A DNA stretch of 64,000 bases from NCBI RefSeq assembly GCF_052857255.1, contig NW_027526486.1, positions 496,001 to 560,000 on the forward strand, given 5' to 3'. Positions within the stretch are counted from its first letter, which is position 1, and each line of letters begins with the position of its first letter. A program made the translations under genes and the position numbers. The notes beneath the pieces are model-generated. The model worked only from the letters and a program-made list of their open reading frames with translations. It had not been told where the DNA came from and ran no database searches. This document shows positions 34,996-48,100 of the stretch, in pieces. Origin of the DNA: Amblyomma americanum. Taxonomy: Eukaryota; Arthropoda; Arachnida; Ixodida; Ixodidae.

Positions 34996-37900
34996 AACGT
35001 TTACACCTTTTTCTCGTCTACTATTCGACGACTTGTAAAATCGATGCTCGTGAATCTTGCTAGTTTCGACCTAAAACGATGTATCCCGTTGTTTTGAGCC
35101 GGAATACAAGTTTTCGCGCAGTTCTGAGAGAAAAAGTTTACACCTTTCTCTCGTGTACTCTTCGACGACTTGTAAAATCGATGCTCGTGAATCTTGCTAG
35201 TTTCGGTCTAAAACTATTTATCCCGTTGTTTTGAGCCGGAATACAAGTTTTCGCGCAGTTCTGAGAGAAAACGTTTACACCTTTTTCTCGTCTACTATTC
35301 GACGACTCGTAAAATCGATGCTCGTGAATCTTGCTAGTTTCGACCTAAAACGATGGATCCCTTTGTTTTGAGCCGGAATACAAGTTTTCGCGCAGTTCTG
35401 AGAGAAAAAGTTTACACCTCTCTCTCGTGTACTCTTCGACGACATGTAAAATCGATGCTCGTGAATTTTGCTAGTTTCGATCTAAAACGATATATCCTTT
35501 TGTTTTGAGCCGGAATACAAGTTTTCGCGCAGTTCGGAGAGAAAAAGTTTACACCTTTATCTCGTCTACTATTCGACGACTTGTAAAATCGATGCTCGTG
35601 AATCTTGCTAGTTTCGACCTAAAACTATGTATCCCGTTGTTTTGAGTCGGGATACAAGTTTTCGCGCAGTTCTGAGAGTTAAAGTTTACACCTTTCTCTC
35701 GTCTACTCTTCGAAGACTTGTGAAATCGATTCTCGTGAATCTTGCTAGATTCGATGTAAAGCAATCTATCGTTGTTTTGAGCCGGAATACAAGTTTTCGC
35801 GAGGTTCTGAGAGAAAAAGTTTACACCTTTCTCTCGTGTACTCTTCGACGACTTGTAAAATCGATGCTCGTGAATCTTGCTAGTTTCGGTCTAAAACTAT
35901 TTATCCCGTTGTTTTGAGCCGGAATACAAGTTTTCGCGCAGTTCTGAGAGAAAACGTTTACACCTTTTTCTCGTCTACTATTCGACGACTCGTAAAATCG
36001 ATGCTCGTGAATCTTGCTAGTTTCGACCTAAAACGATGGATCCCTTTGTTTTGAGCCGGAATACAAGTTTTCGCGCAGTTCTGAGAGAAAACGTTTACAC
36101 CTCTCTCTCGTGTACTCTTCGACGACATGTAAAATCGATGCTCGTGAATTTTGCTAGTTTCGATCTAAAACGATATATCCTGTTGTTTTGAGCCGGAATA
36201 CAAGTTTTCGCGCAGTTTGGAGAGAAAAAGTTTACACCTTTATCTCGTCTACTATTCGACGACTTGTAAAATCGATGCTCGTGAATCTTGCTAGTTTCGA
36301 CCTAAAACTATGTATCCCTTTGTTTTGAGCCGGAATACAAGTTTTCGCGCAGTTCTGAGAGAAAAAGTTTACACCTTTCTCTCGTCTACTATTCGACGAC
36401 TTGTAAAATCGATGCTCGTGAATCATGCTAGTTTCGATCTAAAACGGTGTATCCCGTTGTTTTGAGCCGGAATACAAGTTTTCGCGCAGTTCTGAGAGAA
36501 AAAGTGTACACCTTTCTCTCATCTACTCTTCGAAGACTTGTAAAATCGATGCTCGTGAATCTTGCTAGTTTCGATCTAAAACGATGTATCCCTTTGTTTT
36601 GAGCCGGAATACAAGTTTTCGCGCAGTTCTGAGAGAAAAAGTTTACACCTTTCTCTCGTGTACTCTTCGACGACTTGTAAAATCGATGCTCGTGAATCAT
36701 GCTAGTTTCGACCTAAAACGGTGTATCCCGTTGTTTTCAGCCGGAATACAAGTTTTCGCGCAGTTCTGAGAGAAAAAGTGTACACCTTTCTCTCATCTAC
36801 TCTTCGAAGACTTGTAAAATCGATGCTCGTGAATCTTGCTAGTTTCAATCTAAAACGATGTATCCCGTTGTTTTGAGCCGGAATACAAGTTTTCGCGCAG
36901 TTCTGAGAGAAAAAGTTTACACCTTTCTCTCGTCTACTCTTCGAAGACTTGTGAAATCGATTCTCGTGAATCTTGCTAGATTCGATCTGAAGCAATCTAT
37001 CTCGTTGTTTTGAGCCGGAATACAAGTTTTCGCGAGGTTCTGAGAGAAAAAGTTTACACCTTTCTCTCGTGTACTCTTCGACGACTTGTAAAATCGATGC
37101 TCGTGAATCTTGCTAGTTTCGATCTAAAACTATTTATCCCGTTGTTTTGAGCCGGAATACAAGTTTTCGCGCAGTTCTGAGAGAAATCGTTTACACCTTT
37201 TTCTCGTCTACTATTCGACGACTTGTAAAATCGATGCTCGTGAATCTTGCTAGTTTCGACCTAAAACGATGTATCCCGTTGTTTTGAGCCGGAATACAAG
37301 TTTTCGCGCAGTTCTGAGAGAAAAAGTTTACACCTTTCTCTCGTGTACTCTTCGACGACATGTAAAATCGATACTCGTTATTCTTGCTAGTTTCGATCTA
37401 AAACGATGTATCCCGTTGTTTTGAGCCGGAATACAAGTTTTCGCGCAGTTCTGAGAGAAAACGTTTACACCTTTCTCTCGTCTACTATTCGAAGACTTGT
37501 AAAATCGATGCTCATGAATCTTGCTAGTTTCGACCTAAAACGATGTATCCCTTTGTTTTGAGCCGGAATACAAGTTTTCGCGCAGTTCTGAGAGAAAAAG
37601 TTTACACCTTTCTCTCGTGTACTCTTCGACGACTTGTAAAATCGATGCTCGTGAATCATGCTAGTTTCGACCTAAAACGGTGTATCCCGTTGTTTTGAGC
37701 CGGAATACAAGTTTTCGCGCAGTTCTGAGAGAAAAAGTTTACACCTTTCTCTCATCTACTCTTCGAAGACTTGTAAAATCGATGCTCGTGAATCTTGCTA
37801 GTTTCAATCTAAAACGATGTATCCCGTTTTTTTGAACCGGAATACAAGTTTTCGCGCAGTTCTGAGAGAAAACGTTTACACCTTTCTCTCGTGCTCTCTT

Positions 37901-38062
37901 CGATGACTTGTAAAATTGATGCTCGTGAATCATGCTAGTTTCGATCTAAAACGATGTATCCCGTTGTTTTGAGTCGGAATACAAGTTTTCGCGCAGTTCT
38001 GTGAGAAAAAGTTTACACCTTTCTCTCGTCTACTATTCGACGACTTGTAAAATCGATGCTCG

Positions 38063-38198
38063 TGAATCATGCTAGTTCGATCTAAAACAGTGTATCCCCT
38101 TGTTTTGAGCCGGAATACAAGTTTTCGCGCAGTTCTGAGAGAAAAAGTGTACACCTTTCTCTCATCTACTCTTCGAAGACTTGTAAAATCGATGCTCG
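38063..38198 (+). repeat. 136-bp monomer with private 1-bp deletion
   Basis: One T is missing from TAGTTTCG near 38076, giving TAGTTCGATC. The same monomer has AAACAGTG and TATCCCCTTG where related copies read AAACGGTG and TATCCCGTTG. It is one of only two odd-length monomers in the window, and I see no second copy of this deletion. Confidence 0.9.
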
Positions 38199-38609
38199 TG
38201 AATCTTGCTTGTTTCGATCTAAAACGATGTATCCCGTTGTTTTGAGCCGGAATACAAGTTTTCGCGCAGTTCTGAGAGAAAAAGTTTACACCTTTCTCTC
38301 GTGTACTCTTCGACGACATGTAAAATCGATGCTCGTGAATTTTGCTAGTTTCGATCTAAAACGATATATCCCGTTGTTTTGAGCCGGAATACAAGTTTTC
38401 GCGCAGTTCTGAGAGTTAAAGTTTACACCTTTCTTTCATGTACTCTTCGAGGCCATGTAAAATCGATGCTCGTGAATCTTGCTAGTTTCGACCTAAAACG
38501 ATGTATCCTTTTGTTTTGAGCCGGAATTCAAGTTTTCGCGCAGTTCTGAGAGAAAAAGTTTACACCTTTCTCTCGTGTACTCTTCGACGACATGTAAAAT
38601 CGATGCTCG

Positions 38610-38745
38610 TGAATCTTGCTAGTTTCGATCTAAAACGATGAATCCCGGTGTTTTGAACCGGAATACAAGTTTTCGCGCAGTTCTGAGAGAAAAAGTTTAC
38701 ACCTTTCTCTCGTCTACTATCGACGACTCGTAAAATCGATGCTCG
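38610..38745 (+). repeat. 136-bp monomer with second private 1-bp deletion
   Basis: An E-type monomer (GATGAATCCCGG, GAACCGG) in which CTACTATTCG is shortened to CTACTATCG near 38720. It lies four monomers after the other 1-bp deletion. Together these two account for the 2-bp phase shift between the flanking regular stretches. Confidence 0.9.
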
Positions 38746-38882
38746 TGAATCTTGCTAGTTTCGACCTAAAACGATGTATCCCTTTGTTTTGAGCCGGAAT
38801 ACAAGTTTTCGCGCAGTTCTGAGAGAAAAAGTTTACACCTTTCTCTCGTGTACTCTTCTACGACTTGTAAAATCGATGCTCG

Positions 38883-41346
38883 TGAATCATGCTAGTTTCG
38901 ACCTAAAACGGTGTATCCCGTTGTTTTGAGCCGGAATACAAGTTTTCGCGCAGTTCTGAGAGAAAAAGTTTACACCTTTCTCTCATCTACTCTTCGAAGA
39001 CTTGTAAAATCGATGCTCGTGAATCTTGCTAGTTTCAATCTAAAACGATGTATCCCGTTGTTTTGAGCCGGAATACAAGTTTTCGCGCAGTTCTGAGAGA
39101 AAACGTTTACACCTTTCTCTCGTGTTCTCTTCGATGACTTGTAAAATCGATGCTCGTGAATCATGCTAGTTTCGATCTAAAACGATGTATCCCGTTGTTT
39201 TGAGTCGGAATACAAGTTTTCGCGCAGTTCTGAGAGTTAAAGTTTACACCTTTCTCTCGTCTACTCTTCGAAGACTTGTGAATTCGATTCTCGTGAATCT
39301 TGCTAGATTCGATCTAAAGCAATCTATCGTTGTTTTGAGCCGGAATACAAGTTTTCGCGAGGTTCTGAGAGAAAAAGTTTACACCTTTCTCTCGTGTACT
39401 CTTCGACGACTTGTAAAATCGATGCTCGTGAATCTTGCTAGTTTCGGTCTAAAACTATTTATCCCGTTGTTTTGAGCCGGAATACAAGTTTTCGCGCAGT
39501 TCTGAGAGAAAACGTTTACACCTTTTTCTCGTCTACTATTCGACGACTTGTAAAATCGATGCTCGTGAATCTTGCTAGTTTCGACCTAAAACGATGTATC
39601 CCGTTGTTTTGAGCCGGAATACAAGTTTTCGCGCAGTTCTGAGAGAAAAAGTTTACACCTTTCTCTCGTGTACTCTTCGACGAGATGTAAAATTGATGCT
39701 CGTGAATCTTGCTAGTTTCGATCTAAAACGATGAATCCCGTTGTTTTGAACCGGAATACAAGTTTTCGCGCAGTTCTGAGAGAAAAAGTTTACATCTTTC
39801 TCTCGTCTACTATTCGACGACTCGTAAAATCGATGCTCGTGAATCTTGCTAGTTTCGACCTAAAACGATGGATCCCTTTGTTTTGAGCCGGAATACAAGT
39901 TTTCGCGCAGTTCTGAGAGAAAAAGTTTACACCTTTCTCTCGTGTACTCTTCGACGACATGTAAAATCGATGCTCGTGAATTTTGCTAGTTTCGATCTAA
40001 AACGATATATCCTGTTGTTTTGAGCCGGAATACAAGTTTTCGCGCAGTTCGGAGAGAAAAAGTTTACACCTTTCTCTCGTCTACTATTCGACGACTTGTA
40101 AAATCGATGCTCGTGAATCTTGCTAGTTTCGACCTAAAACTATGTATCCCTTTGTTTTGAGCCGGAATACAAGTTTTCGCGCAGTTCTGAGAGAAAAAGT
40201 TTACACCTTTCTCTCGTCTACTATTCGACGACTTGTAAAATCGATGCTCGTGAATCATGCTAGTTTCGATCTAAAACGGTGTATCCCGTTGTTTTGAGCC
40301 GGAATACAAGTTTTCGCGCAGTTCTGAGAGAAAAAGTGTACACCTTTCTCTCATCTACTCTTCGAAGACTTGCAAAATCGATGCTCGTGAATCTTGCTAG
40401 TTTCGATCTAAAACAATGTATCCCGTTGTTTTGAGCCGGAATACAAGTTTTCGCGCAGTTCTGAGAGAAAAAGTTTACACCTTTCTCTCGTGTACTCTTC
40501 GACGACATGTAAAATCGATGCTCGTGAATTTTGCTAGTTTCGATCTAAAACGATATATCCTGTTGTTTTGAGCCGGAATACAAGTTTTCGCGCAGTTCGG
40601 AGAGAAAAAGTTTACACCTTTCTCTCGTCTACTCCTCGACGACTCGTAAAATCGATGCTCGTGAATCTTGCTAGTTTCGATGTAAAACGATGTATCCCGT
40701 TGTTTTGAGCCGGAATACAAGTTTTCGCGCAGTTCTGAGAGTTAAAGTTTACACCTTTCTTTCATGTACTCTTCGAGGACATGTAAAATCGATGCTCGTG
40801 AATCTTGCTAGTTTCGACCTAAAACGATGTATCCTTTTGTTTTGAGCCGGAATACAAGTTTTCGCGCAGTTCTGAGAGAAAAAGTTTACACCTTTCTCTC
40901 GTGTACTCTTCGACGACATGTAAAATCGATGCTCGTGAATCTTGCTAGTTTCGATCTAAAACGATGAATCCCGGTGTTTTGAACCGGAATACAAGTTTTC
41001 GCGCAGTTCTGAGAGAAAAAGTTTACACCTTTCTCTCGTCTACTATTCGACGACTCGTAAAATCGATGCTCGTGAATCTTGCTAGTTTCGACCTAAAACG
41101 ATGTATCCCTTTGTTTTGAGCCGGAATACAAGTTTTCGCGCAGTTCTGAGAGAAAAAGTTTACACCTTTCTCTCGTCTACTCTTCGACGACTCGTAAAAT
41201 TGATGCTCGTGAATCTTGCTAGTTTCGACCTAAAACGATGTATCCCGTTGTTTTGAGCCGGAATAAATGTTTTCGCGCAGTTCTGAGAGGAAACGTTTAC
41301 ACCTTTCTCTCGTGTACTCTTCGACGACTTGTAAAATCGATGCTCG
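38883..41346 (+). repeat. 18-monomer (2464-bp) tandem unit, first copy
   Basis: Eighteen monomers in the order G, H, I, short J, K, L, E, F, B, N, P (GTGTACACC type), A, B, C, D, E, F, O (GAATAAATG type). The following copy starts at 41347 with the same G monomer. Shared markers are GTGAATTCGATTC (about 39280 and 41744), GACGAGATGTAAAATTG (about 39678 and 42142), TTTACATCTTTC (about 39790 and 42254), GATGGATCC (39870 and 42334) and GACTTGCAAAATC (about 40368 and 42832). Confidence 0.83.
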
Positions 41347-43810
41347 TGAATCATGCTAGTTTCGACCTAAAACGGTGTATCCCGTTGTTTTGAGCCGGAA
41401 TACAAGTTTTCGCGCAGTTCTGAGAGAAAAAGTTTACACCTTTCTCTCATCTACTCTTCGAAGACTTGTAAAATCGATGCTCGTGAATCTTGCTAGTTTC
41501 AATCTAAAACGATGTATCCCGTTGTTTTGAGCCGGAATACAAGTTTTCGCGCAGTTCTGAGAGAAAACGTTTACACCTTTCTCTCGTGTTCTCTTCGATG
41601 ACTTGTAAAATCGATGCTCGTGAATCATGCTAGTTTCGATCTAAAACGATGTATCCCGTTGTTTTGAGTCGGAATACAAGTTTTCGCGCAGTTCTGAGAG
41701 TTAAAGTTTACACCTTTCTCTCGTCTACTCTTCGAAGACTTGTGAATTCGATTCTCGTGAATCTTGCTAGATTCGATCTAAAGCAATCTATCGTTGTTTT
41801 GAGCCGGAATACAAGTTTTCGCGAGGTTCTGAGAGAAAAAGTTTACACCTTTCTCTCGTGTACTCTTCGACGACTTGTAAAATCGATGCTCGTGAATCTT
41901 GCTAGTTTCGGTCTAAAACTATTTATCCCGTTGTTTTGAGCCGGAATACAAGTTTTCGCGCAGTTCTGAGAGAAAACGTTTACACCTTTTTCTCGTCTAC
42001 TATTCGACGACTTGTAAAATCGATGCTCGTGAATCTTGCTAGTTTCGACCTAAAACGATGTATCCCGTTGTTTTGAGCCGGAATACAAGTTTTCGCGCAG
42101 TTCTGAGAGAAAAAGTTTACACCTTTCTCTCGTGTACTCTTCGACGAGATGTAAAATTGATGCTCGTGAATCTTGCTAGTTTCGATCTAAAACGATGAAT
42201 CCCGTTGTTTTGAACCGGAATACAAGTTTTCGCGCAGTTCTGAGAGAAAAAGTTTACATCTTTCTCTCGTCTACTATTCGACGACTCGTAAAATCGATGC
42301 TCGTGAATCTTGCTAGTTTCGACCTAAAACGATGGATCCCTTTGTTTTGAGCCGGAATACAAGTTTTCGCGCAGTTCTGAGAGAAAAAGTTTACACCTTT
42401 CTCTCGTGTACTCTTCGACGACATGTAAAATCGATGCTCGTGAATTTTGCTAGTTTCGATCTAAAACGATATATCCTGTTGTTTTGAGCCGGAATACAAG
42501 TTTTCGCGCAGTTCGGAGAGAAAAAGTTTACACCTTTCTCTCGTCTACTATTCGACGACTTGTAAAATCGATGCTCGTGAATCTTGCTAGTTTCGACCTA
42601 AAACTATGTATCCCTTTGTTTTGAGCCGGAATACAAGTTTTCGCGCAGTTCTGAGAGAAAAAGTTTACACCTTTCTCTCGTCTACTATTCGACGACTTGT
42701 AAAATCGATGCTCGTGAATCATGCTAGTTTCGATCTAAAACGGTGTATCCCGTTGTTTTGAGCCGGAATACAAGTTTTCGCGCAGTTCTGAGAGAAAAAG
42801 TGTACACCTTTCTCTCATCTACTCTTCGAAGACTTGCAAAATCGATGCTCGTGAATCTTGCTAGTTTCGATCTAAAACAATGTATCCCGTTGTTTTGAGC
42901 CGGAATACAAGTTTTCGCGCAGTTCTGAGAGAAAAAGTTTACACCTTTCTCTCGTGTACTCTTCGACGACATGTAAAATCGATGCTCGTGAATTTTGCTA
43001 GTTTCGATCTAAAACGATATATCCTGTTGTTTTGAGCCGGAATACAAGTTTTCGCGCAGTTCGGAGAGAAAAAGTTTACACCTTTCTCTCGTCTACTCCT
43101 CGACGACTCGTAAAATCGATGCTCGTGAATCTTGCTAGTTTCGATGTAAAACGATGTATCCCGTTGTTTTGAGCCGGAATACAAGTTTTCGCGCAGTTCT
43201 GAGAGTTAAAGTTTACACCTTTCTTTCATGTACTCTTCGAGGACATGTAAAATCGATGCTCGTGAATCTTGCTAGTTTCGACCTAAAACGATGTATCCTT
43301 TTGTTTTGAGCCGGAATACAAGTTTTCGCGCAGTTCTGAGAGAAAAAGTTTACACCTTTCTCTCGTGTACTCTTCGACGACATGTAAAATCGATGCTCGT
43401 GAATCTTGCTAGTTTCGATCTAAAACGATGAATCCCGGTGTTTTGAACCGGAATACAAGTTTTCGCGCAGTTCTGAGAGAAAAAGTTTACACCTTTCTCT
43501 CGTCTACTATTCGACGACTCGTAAAATCGATGCTCGTGAATCTTGCTAGTTTCGACCTAAAACGATGTATCCCTTTGTTTTGAGCCGGAATACAAGTTTT
43601 CGCGCAGTTCTGAGAGAAAAAGTTTACACCTTTCTCTCGTCTACTCTTCGACGACTCGTAAAATTGATGCTCGTGAATCTTGCTAGTTTCGACCTAAAAC
43701 GATGTATCCCGTTGTTTTGAGCCGGAATAAATGTTTTCGCGCAGTTCTGAGAGGAAACGTTTACACCTTTCTCTCGTGTACTCTTCGACGACTTGTAAAA
43801 TCGATGCTCG
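41347..43810 (+). repeat. 18-monomer (2464-bp) tandem unit, second copy
   Basis: Immediate head-to-tail copy of 38883-41346. It ends at 43810, where the next monomer begins TGAATCTTGC rather than TGAATCATGC. It is also the first 18 monomers of a 28-monomer unit (41347-45180), so one duplication is nested in another and both share this left boundary. Confidence 0.83.
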
Positions 43811-45180
43811 TGAATCTTGCTAGTTTCGATCTAAAACGATGTATCCCGTTGTTTTGAGCCGCAATACAAGTTTTCGCGCCGTTCTGAGAGAAAACGTTTA
43901 CACATTTCTCTCGTCTACTATTCGAAGACTTGTAAAATCGATGCTCGTGAATCTTGCTAGTTTAGACCTAAAACGATGTATCCCTTTGTTTTGAGCCGGA
44001 ATACAAGTTTTCGCGCAGTTCTGAGAGAAAAAGTTTACACCTTTCTCTCGTGTACTCTTCGACGACTTGTAAAATCGATGCTCGTGAATCATGCTAGTTT
44101 CGACCTAAAACGGTGTATCCCGTTGTTTTGAGCCGGAATACAAGTTTTCGCGCAGTTCTGAGAGAAAAAGTTTACACCTTTCTCTCGTGTTCTCTTCGAT
44201 GACTTGTAAAATCGATGCTCGTGAATCATGCTAGTTTCGATCTAAAACGATGTATCCCGTTGTTTTGAGTCGGAATACAAGTTTTCGCGCAGTTCTGAGA
44301 GTTAAAGTTTACACCTTTCTGTCGTCTACTCTTCGAAGACTTGTGAAATCGATTCTCGTGAATCTTGCTAGATTCGATCTAAAGCAATCTATCTCGTTGT
44401 TTTGAGCCGGAATACAAGTTTTCGCGAGGTTCTGAGAGAAAAAGTTTACACCTTTCTCTCGTGTACTCTTCGACGACTTGTAAAATCGATGCTCGTGAAT
44501 CTTTCTAGTTTCGATCTAAAACTATTTATCCCGTTGTTTTGAGCCGGAATACAAGTTTTCGCGCAGTTCTGAGAGAAAACGTTTACACCTTTTTCTCGTC
44601 TACTATTCGACGACTTGTAAAATCGATGTTCGTGAATCTTGCTAGTTTCGACCTAAAACGATGTATCCCGTTGTTTTGAGCCGGAATACAAGTTTTCGCG
44701 CAGTTCTGAGAGAAAAAGTTTACACCTTTCTCTCGTGTACTCTTCGACGACATGTAAAATCGATACTCGTTATTCTTGCTAGTTTCGATCTAAAACGATG
44801 TATCCCGTTGTTTTGAGCCGGAATACAAGTTTTCACGCAGTTCTGAGAGAAAACGTTTACACCTTTCTCTCGTCTACTATTCGAAGACTTGTAAAATCGA
44901 TGCTCGTGAATCTTGCTAGTTTCGACTTAAAACGATGTATCCCTTTGTTTTGAGCCGGAATACAAGTTTTCGCGCAGTTCTGAGAGAAAAAGTTTACACC
45001 TTTCTCTCGTGTACTCTTCGACGACTTGTAAAATCGATGCTCGTGAATCATGCTAGTTTCGACCTAAAACGGTGTATCCCGTTGTTTTGAGCCGGAATAC
45101 AAGTTTTCGCGCAGTTCTGAGAGAAAAAGTTTACACCTTTCTCTCGTGTACTCTTCTACGACTTGTAAAATTGATGCTCG
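41347..45180 (+). repeat. 28-monomer (3834-bp) tandem unit, first copy
   Basis: The unit is followed directly by its copy at 45181-48980. The ten monomers beyond the nested 18-mer include GAGCCGCAATAC (about 43859), ACACATTTCTC (about 43900), TTTCTGTCGTC (about 44319), AATCTTTCTAG (about 44501), GATGTTCGTG (about 44627) and TTTTCACGCAG (about 44833). All of these recur 3834 bp later. Confidence 0.83.
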
Positions 45181-48100
45181 TGAATCATGCTAGTTTCGAC
45201 CTAAAACGGTGTATCCCGTTGTTTTGAGCCGGAATACAAGTTTTCGCGCAGTTCTGAGAGAAAAAGTTTACACCTTTCTCTCATCTACTCTTCGAAGACT
45301 TGTAAAATCGATGCTCGTGAATCTTGCTAGTTTCAATCTAAAACGATGTATCCCGTTGTTTTGAGCCGGAATACAAGTTTTCGCGCAGTTCTGAGAGAAA
45401 ACGTTTACACCTTTCTCTCGTGTTCTCTTCGATGACTTGTAAAATCGATGCTCGTGAATCATGCTAGTTTCGATCTAAAACGATGTATCCCGTTGTTTTG
45501 AGTCGGAATACAAGTTTTCGCGCAGTTCTGAGAGTTAAAGTTTACACCTTTCTCTCGTCTACTCTTCGAAGACTTGTGAAATCGATTCTCGTGAATCTTG
45601 CTAGATTCGATCTAAAGCAATCTATCGTTGTTTTGAGCCGGAATACAAGTTTTTGCGAGGTTCTGAGAGAAAAAGTTTACACCTTTCTCTCGTGTACTCT
45701 TCGACGACTTGTAAAATCGATGCTCGTGAATCTTGCTAGTTTCGGTCTAAAACTATTTATCCCGTTGTTTTGAGCCGGAATACAAGTTTTCGCGCAGTTC
45801 TGAGAGAAAACGTTTACACCTTTTTCTCGTCTACTATTCGACGACTTGTAAAATCGATGCTCGTGAATCTTGCTAGTTTCGACCTAAAACGATGTATCCC
45901 GTTGTTTTGAGCCGGAATACAAGTTTTCGCGCAGTTCTGAGAGAAAAAGTTTACACCTTTCTCTCGTGTACTCTTCGACGAGATGTAAAATTGATGCTCG
46001 TGAATCTTGCTAGTTTCGATCTAAAACGATGAATCCCGTTGTTTTGAACCGGAATACAAGTTTTCGCGCAGTTCTGAGAGAAAAAGTTTACATCTTTCTC
46101 TCGTCTACTATTCGACGACTCGTAAAATCGATGCTCGTGAATCTTGCTAGTTTCGACCTAAAACGATGGATCCCTTTGTTTTGAGCCGGAATACAAGTTT
46201 TCGCGCAGTTCTGAGAGAAAAAGTTTACACCTTTCTCTCGTGTACTCTTCGACGACATGTAAAATCGATGCTCGTGAATTTTGCTAGTTTCGATCTAAAA
46301 CGATATATCCTGTTGTTTTGAGCCGGAATACAAGTTTTCGCGCAGTTCGGAGAGAAAAAGTTTACACCTTTCTCTCGTCTACTATTCGACGACTTGTAAA
46401 ATCGATGCTCGTGAATCTTGCTAGTTTCGACCTAAAACTATGTATCCCTTTGTTTTGAGCCGGAATACAAGTTTTCGCGCAGTTCTGAGAGAAAAAGTTT
46501 ACACCTTTCTCTCGTCTACTATTCGACGACTTGTAAAATCGATGCTCGTGAATCATGCTAGTTTCGATCTAAAACGGTGTATCCCGTTGTTTTGAGCCGG
46601 AATACAAGTTTTCGCGCAGTTCTGAGAGAAAAAGTGTACACCTTTCTCTCATCTACTCTTCGAAGACTTGCAAAATCGATGCTCGTGAATCTTGCTAGTT
46701 TCGATCTAAAACAATGTATCCCGTTGTTTTGAGCCGGAATACAAGTTTTCGCGCAGTTCTGAGAGAAAAAGTTTACACCTTTCTCTCGTGTACTCTTCGA
46801 CGACATGTAAAATCGATGCTCGTGAATTTTGCTAGTTTCGATCTAAAACGATATATCCTGTTGTTTTGAGCCGGAATACAAGTTTTCGCGCAGTTCGGAG
46901 AGAAAAAGTTTACACCTTTCTCTCGTCTACTCCTCGACGACTCGTAAAATCGATGCTCGTGAATCTTGCTAGTTTCGATGTAAAACGATGTATCCCGTTG
47001 TTTTGAGCCGGAATACAAGTTTTCGCGCAGTTCTGAGAGTTAAAGTTTACACCTTTCTTTCATGTACTCTTCGAGGACATGTAAAATCGATGCTCGTGAA
47101 TCTTGCTAGTTTCGACCTAAAACGATGTATCCTTTTGTTTTGAGCCGGAATACAAGTTTTCGCGCAGTTCTGAGAGAAAAAGTTTACACCTTTCTCTCGT
47201 GTACTCTTCGACGACATGTAAAATCGATGCTCGTGAATCTTGCTAGTTTCGATCTAAAACGATGAATCCCGGTGTTTTGAACCGGAATACAAGTTTTCGC
47301 GCAGTTCTGAGAGAAAAAGTTTACACCTTTCTCTCGTCTACTATTCGACGACTCGTAAAATCGATGCTCGTGAATCTTGCTAGTTTCGACCTAAAACGAT
47401 GTATCCCTTTGTTTTGAGCCGGAATACAAGTTTTCGCGCAGTTCTGAGAGAAAAAGTTTACACCTTTCTCTCGTCTACTGTTCGACGACTCGTAAAATTG
47501 ATGCTCGTGAATCTTGCTAGTTTCGACCTAAAACGATGTATCCCGTTGTTTTGAGCCGGAATAAATGTTTTCGCGCAGTTCTGAGAGGAAAAGTTTACAC
47601 CTTTCTCTCGTGTACTCTTCGACGACTTGTAAAATCGATGCTCGTGAATCTTGCTAGTTTCGATCTAAAACGATGTATCCCGTTGTTTTGAGCCGCAATA
47701 CAAGTTTTCGCGCCGTTCTGAGAGAAAACGTTTACACATTTCTCTCGTCTACTATTCGAAGACTTGTAAAATCGATGCTCGGGAATCTTGCTAGTTTAGA
47801 CCTAAAACGATGTATCCCTTTGTTTTGAGCCGGAATACAAGTTTTCGCGCAGTTCTGAGAGAAAGAGTTTACACCTTTCTCTCGTGTACTCTTCGACGAC
47901 TTGTAAAATCGATGCTCGTGAATCATGCTAGTTTCGACCTAAAACGGTGTATCCCGTTGTTTTGAGCCGGAATACAGGTTTTCGCGCAGTTCTGAGAGAA
48001 AAAGTTTACACCTTTCTCTCGTGTTCTCTTCGATGACTTGTAAAATCGATGCTCGTGAATCATGCTAGTTTCGATCTAAAACGATGTATCCCGTTGTTTT

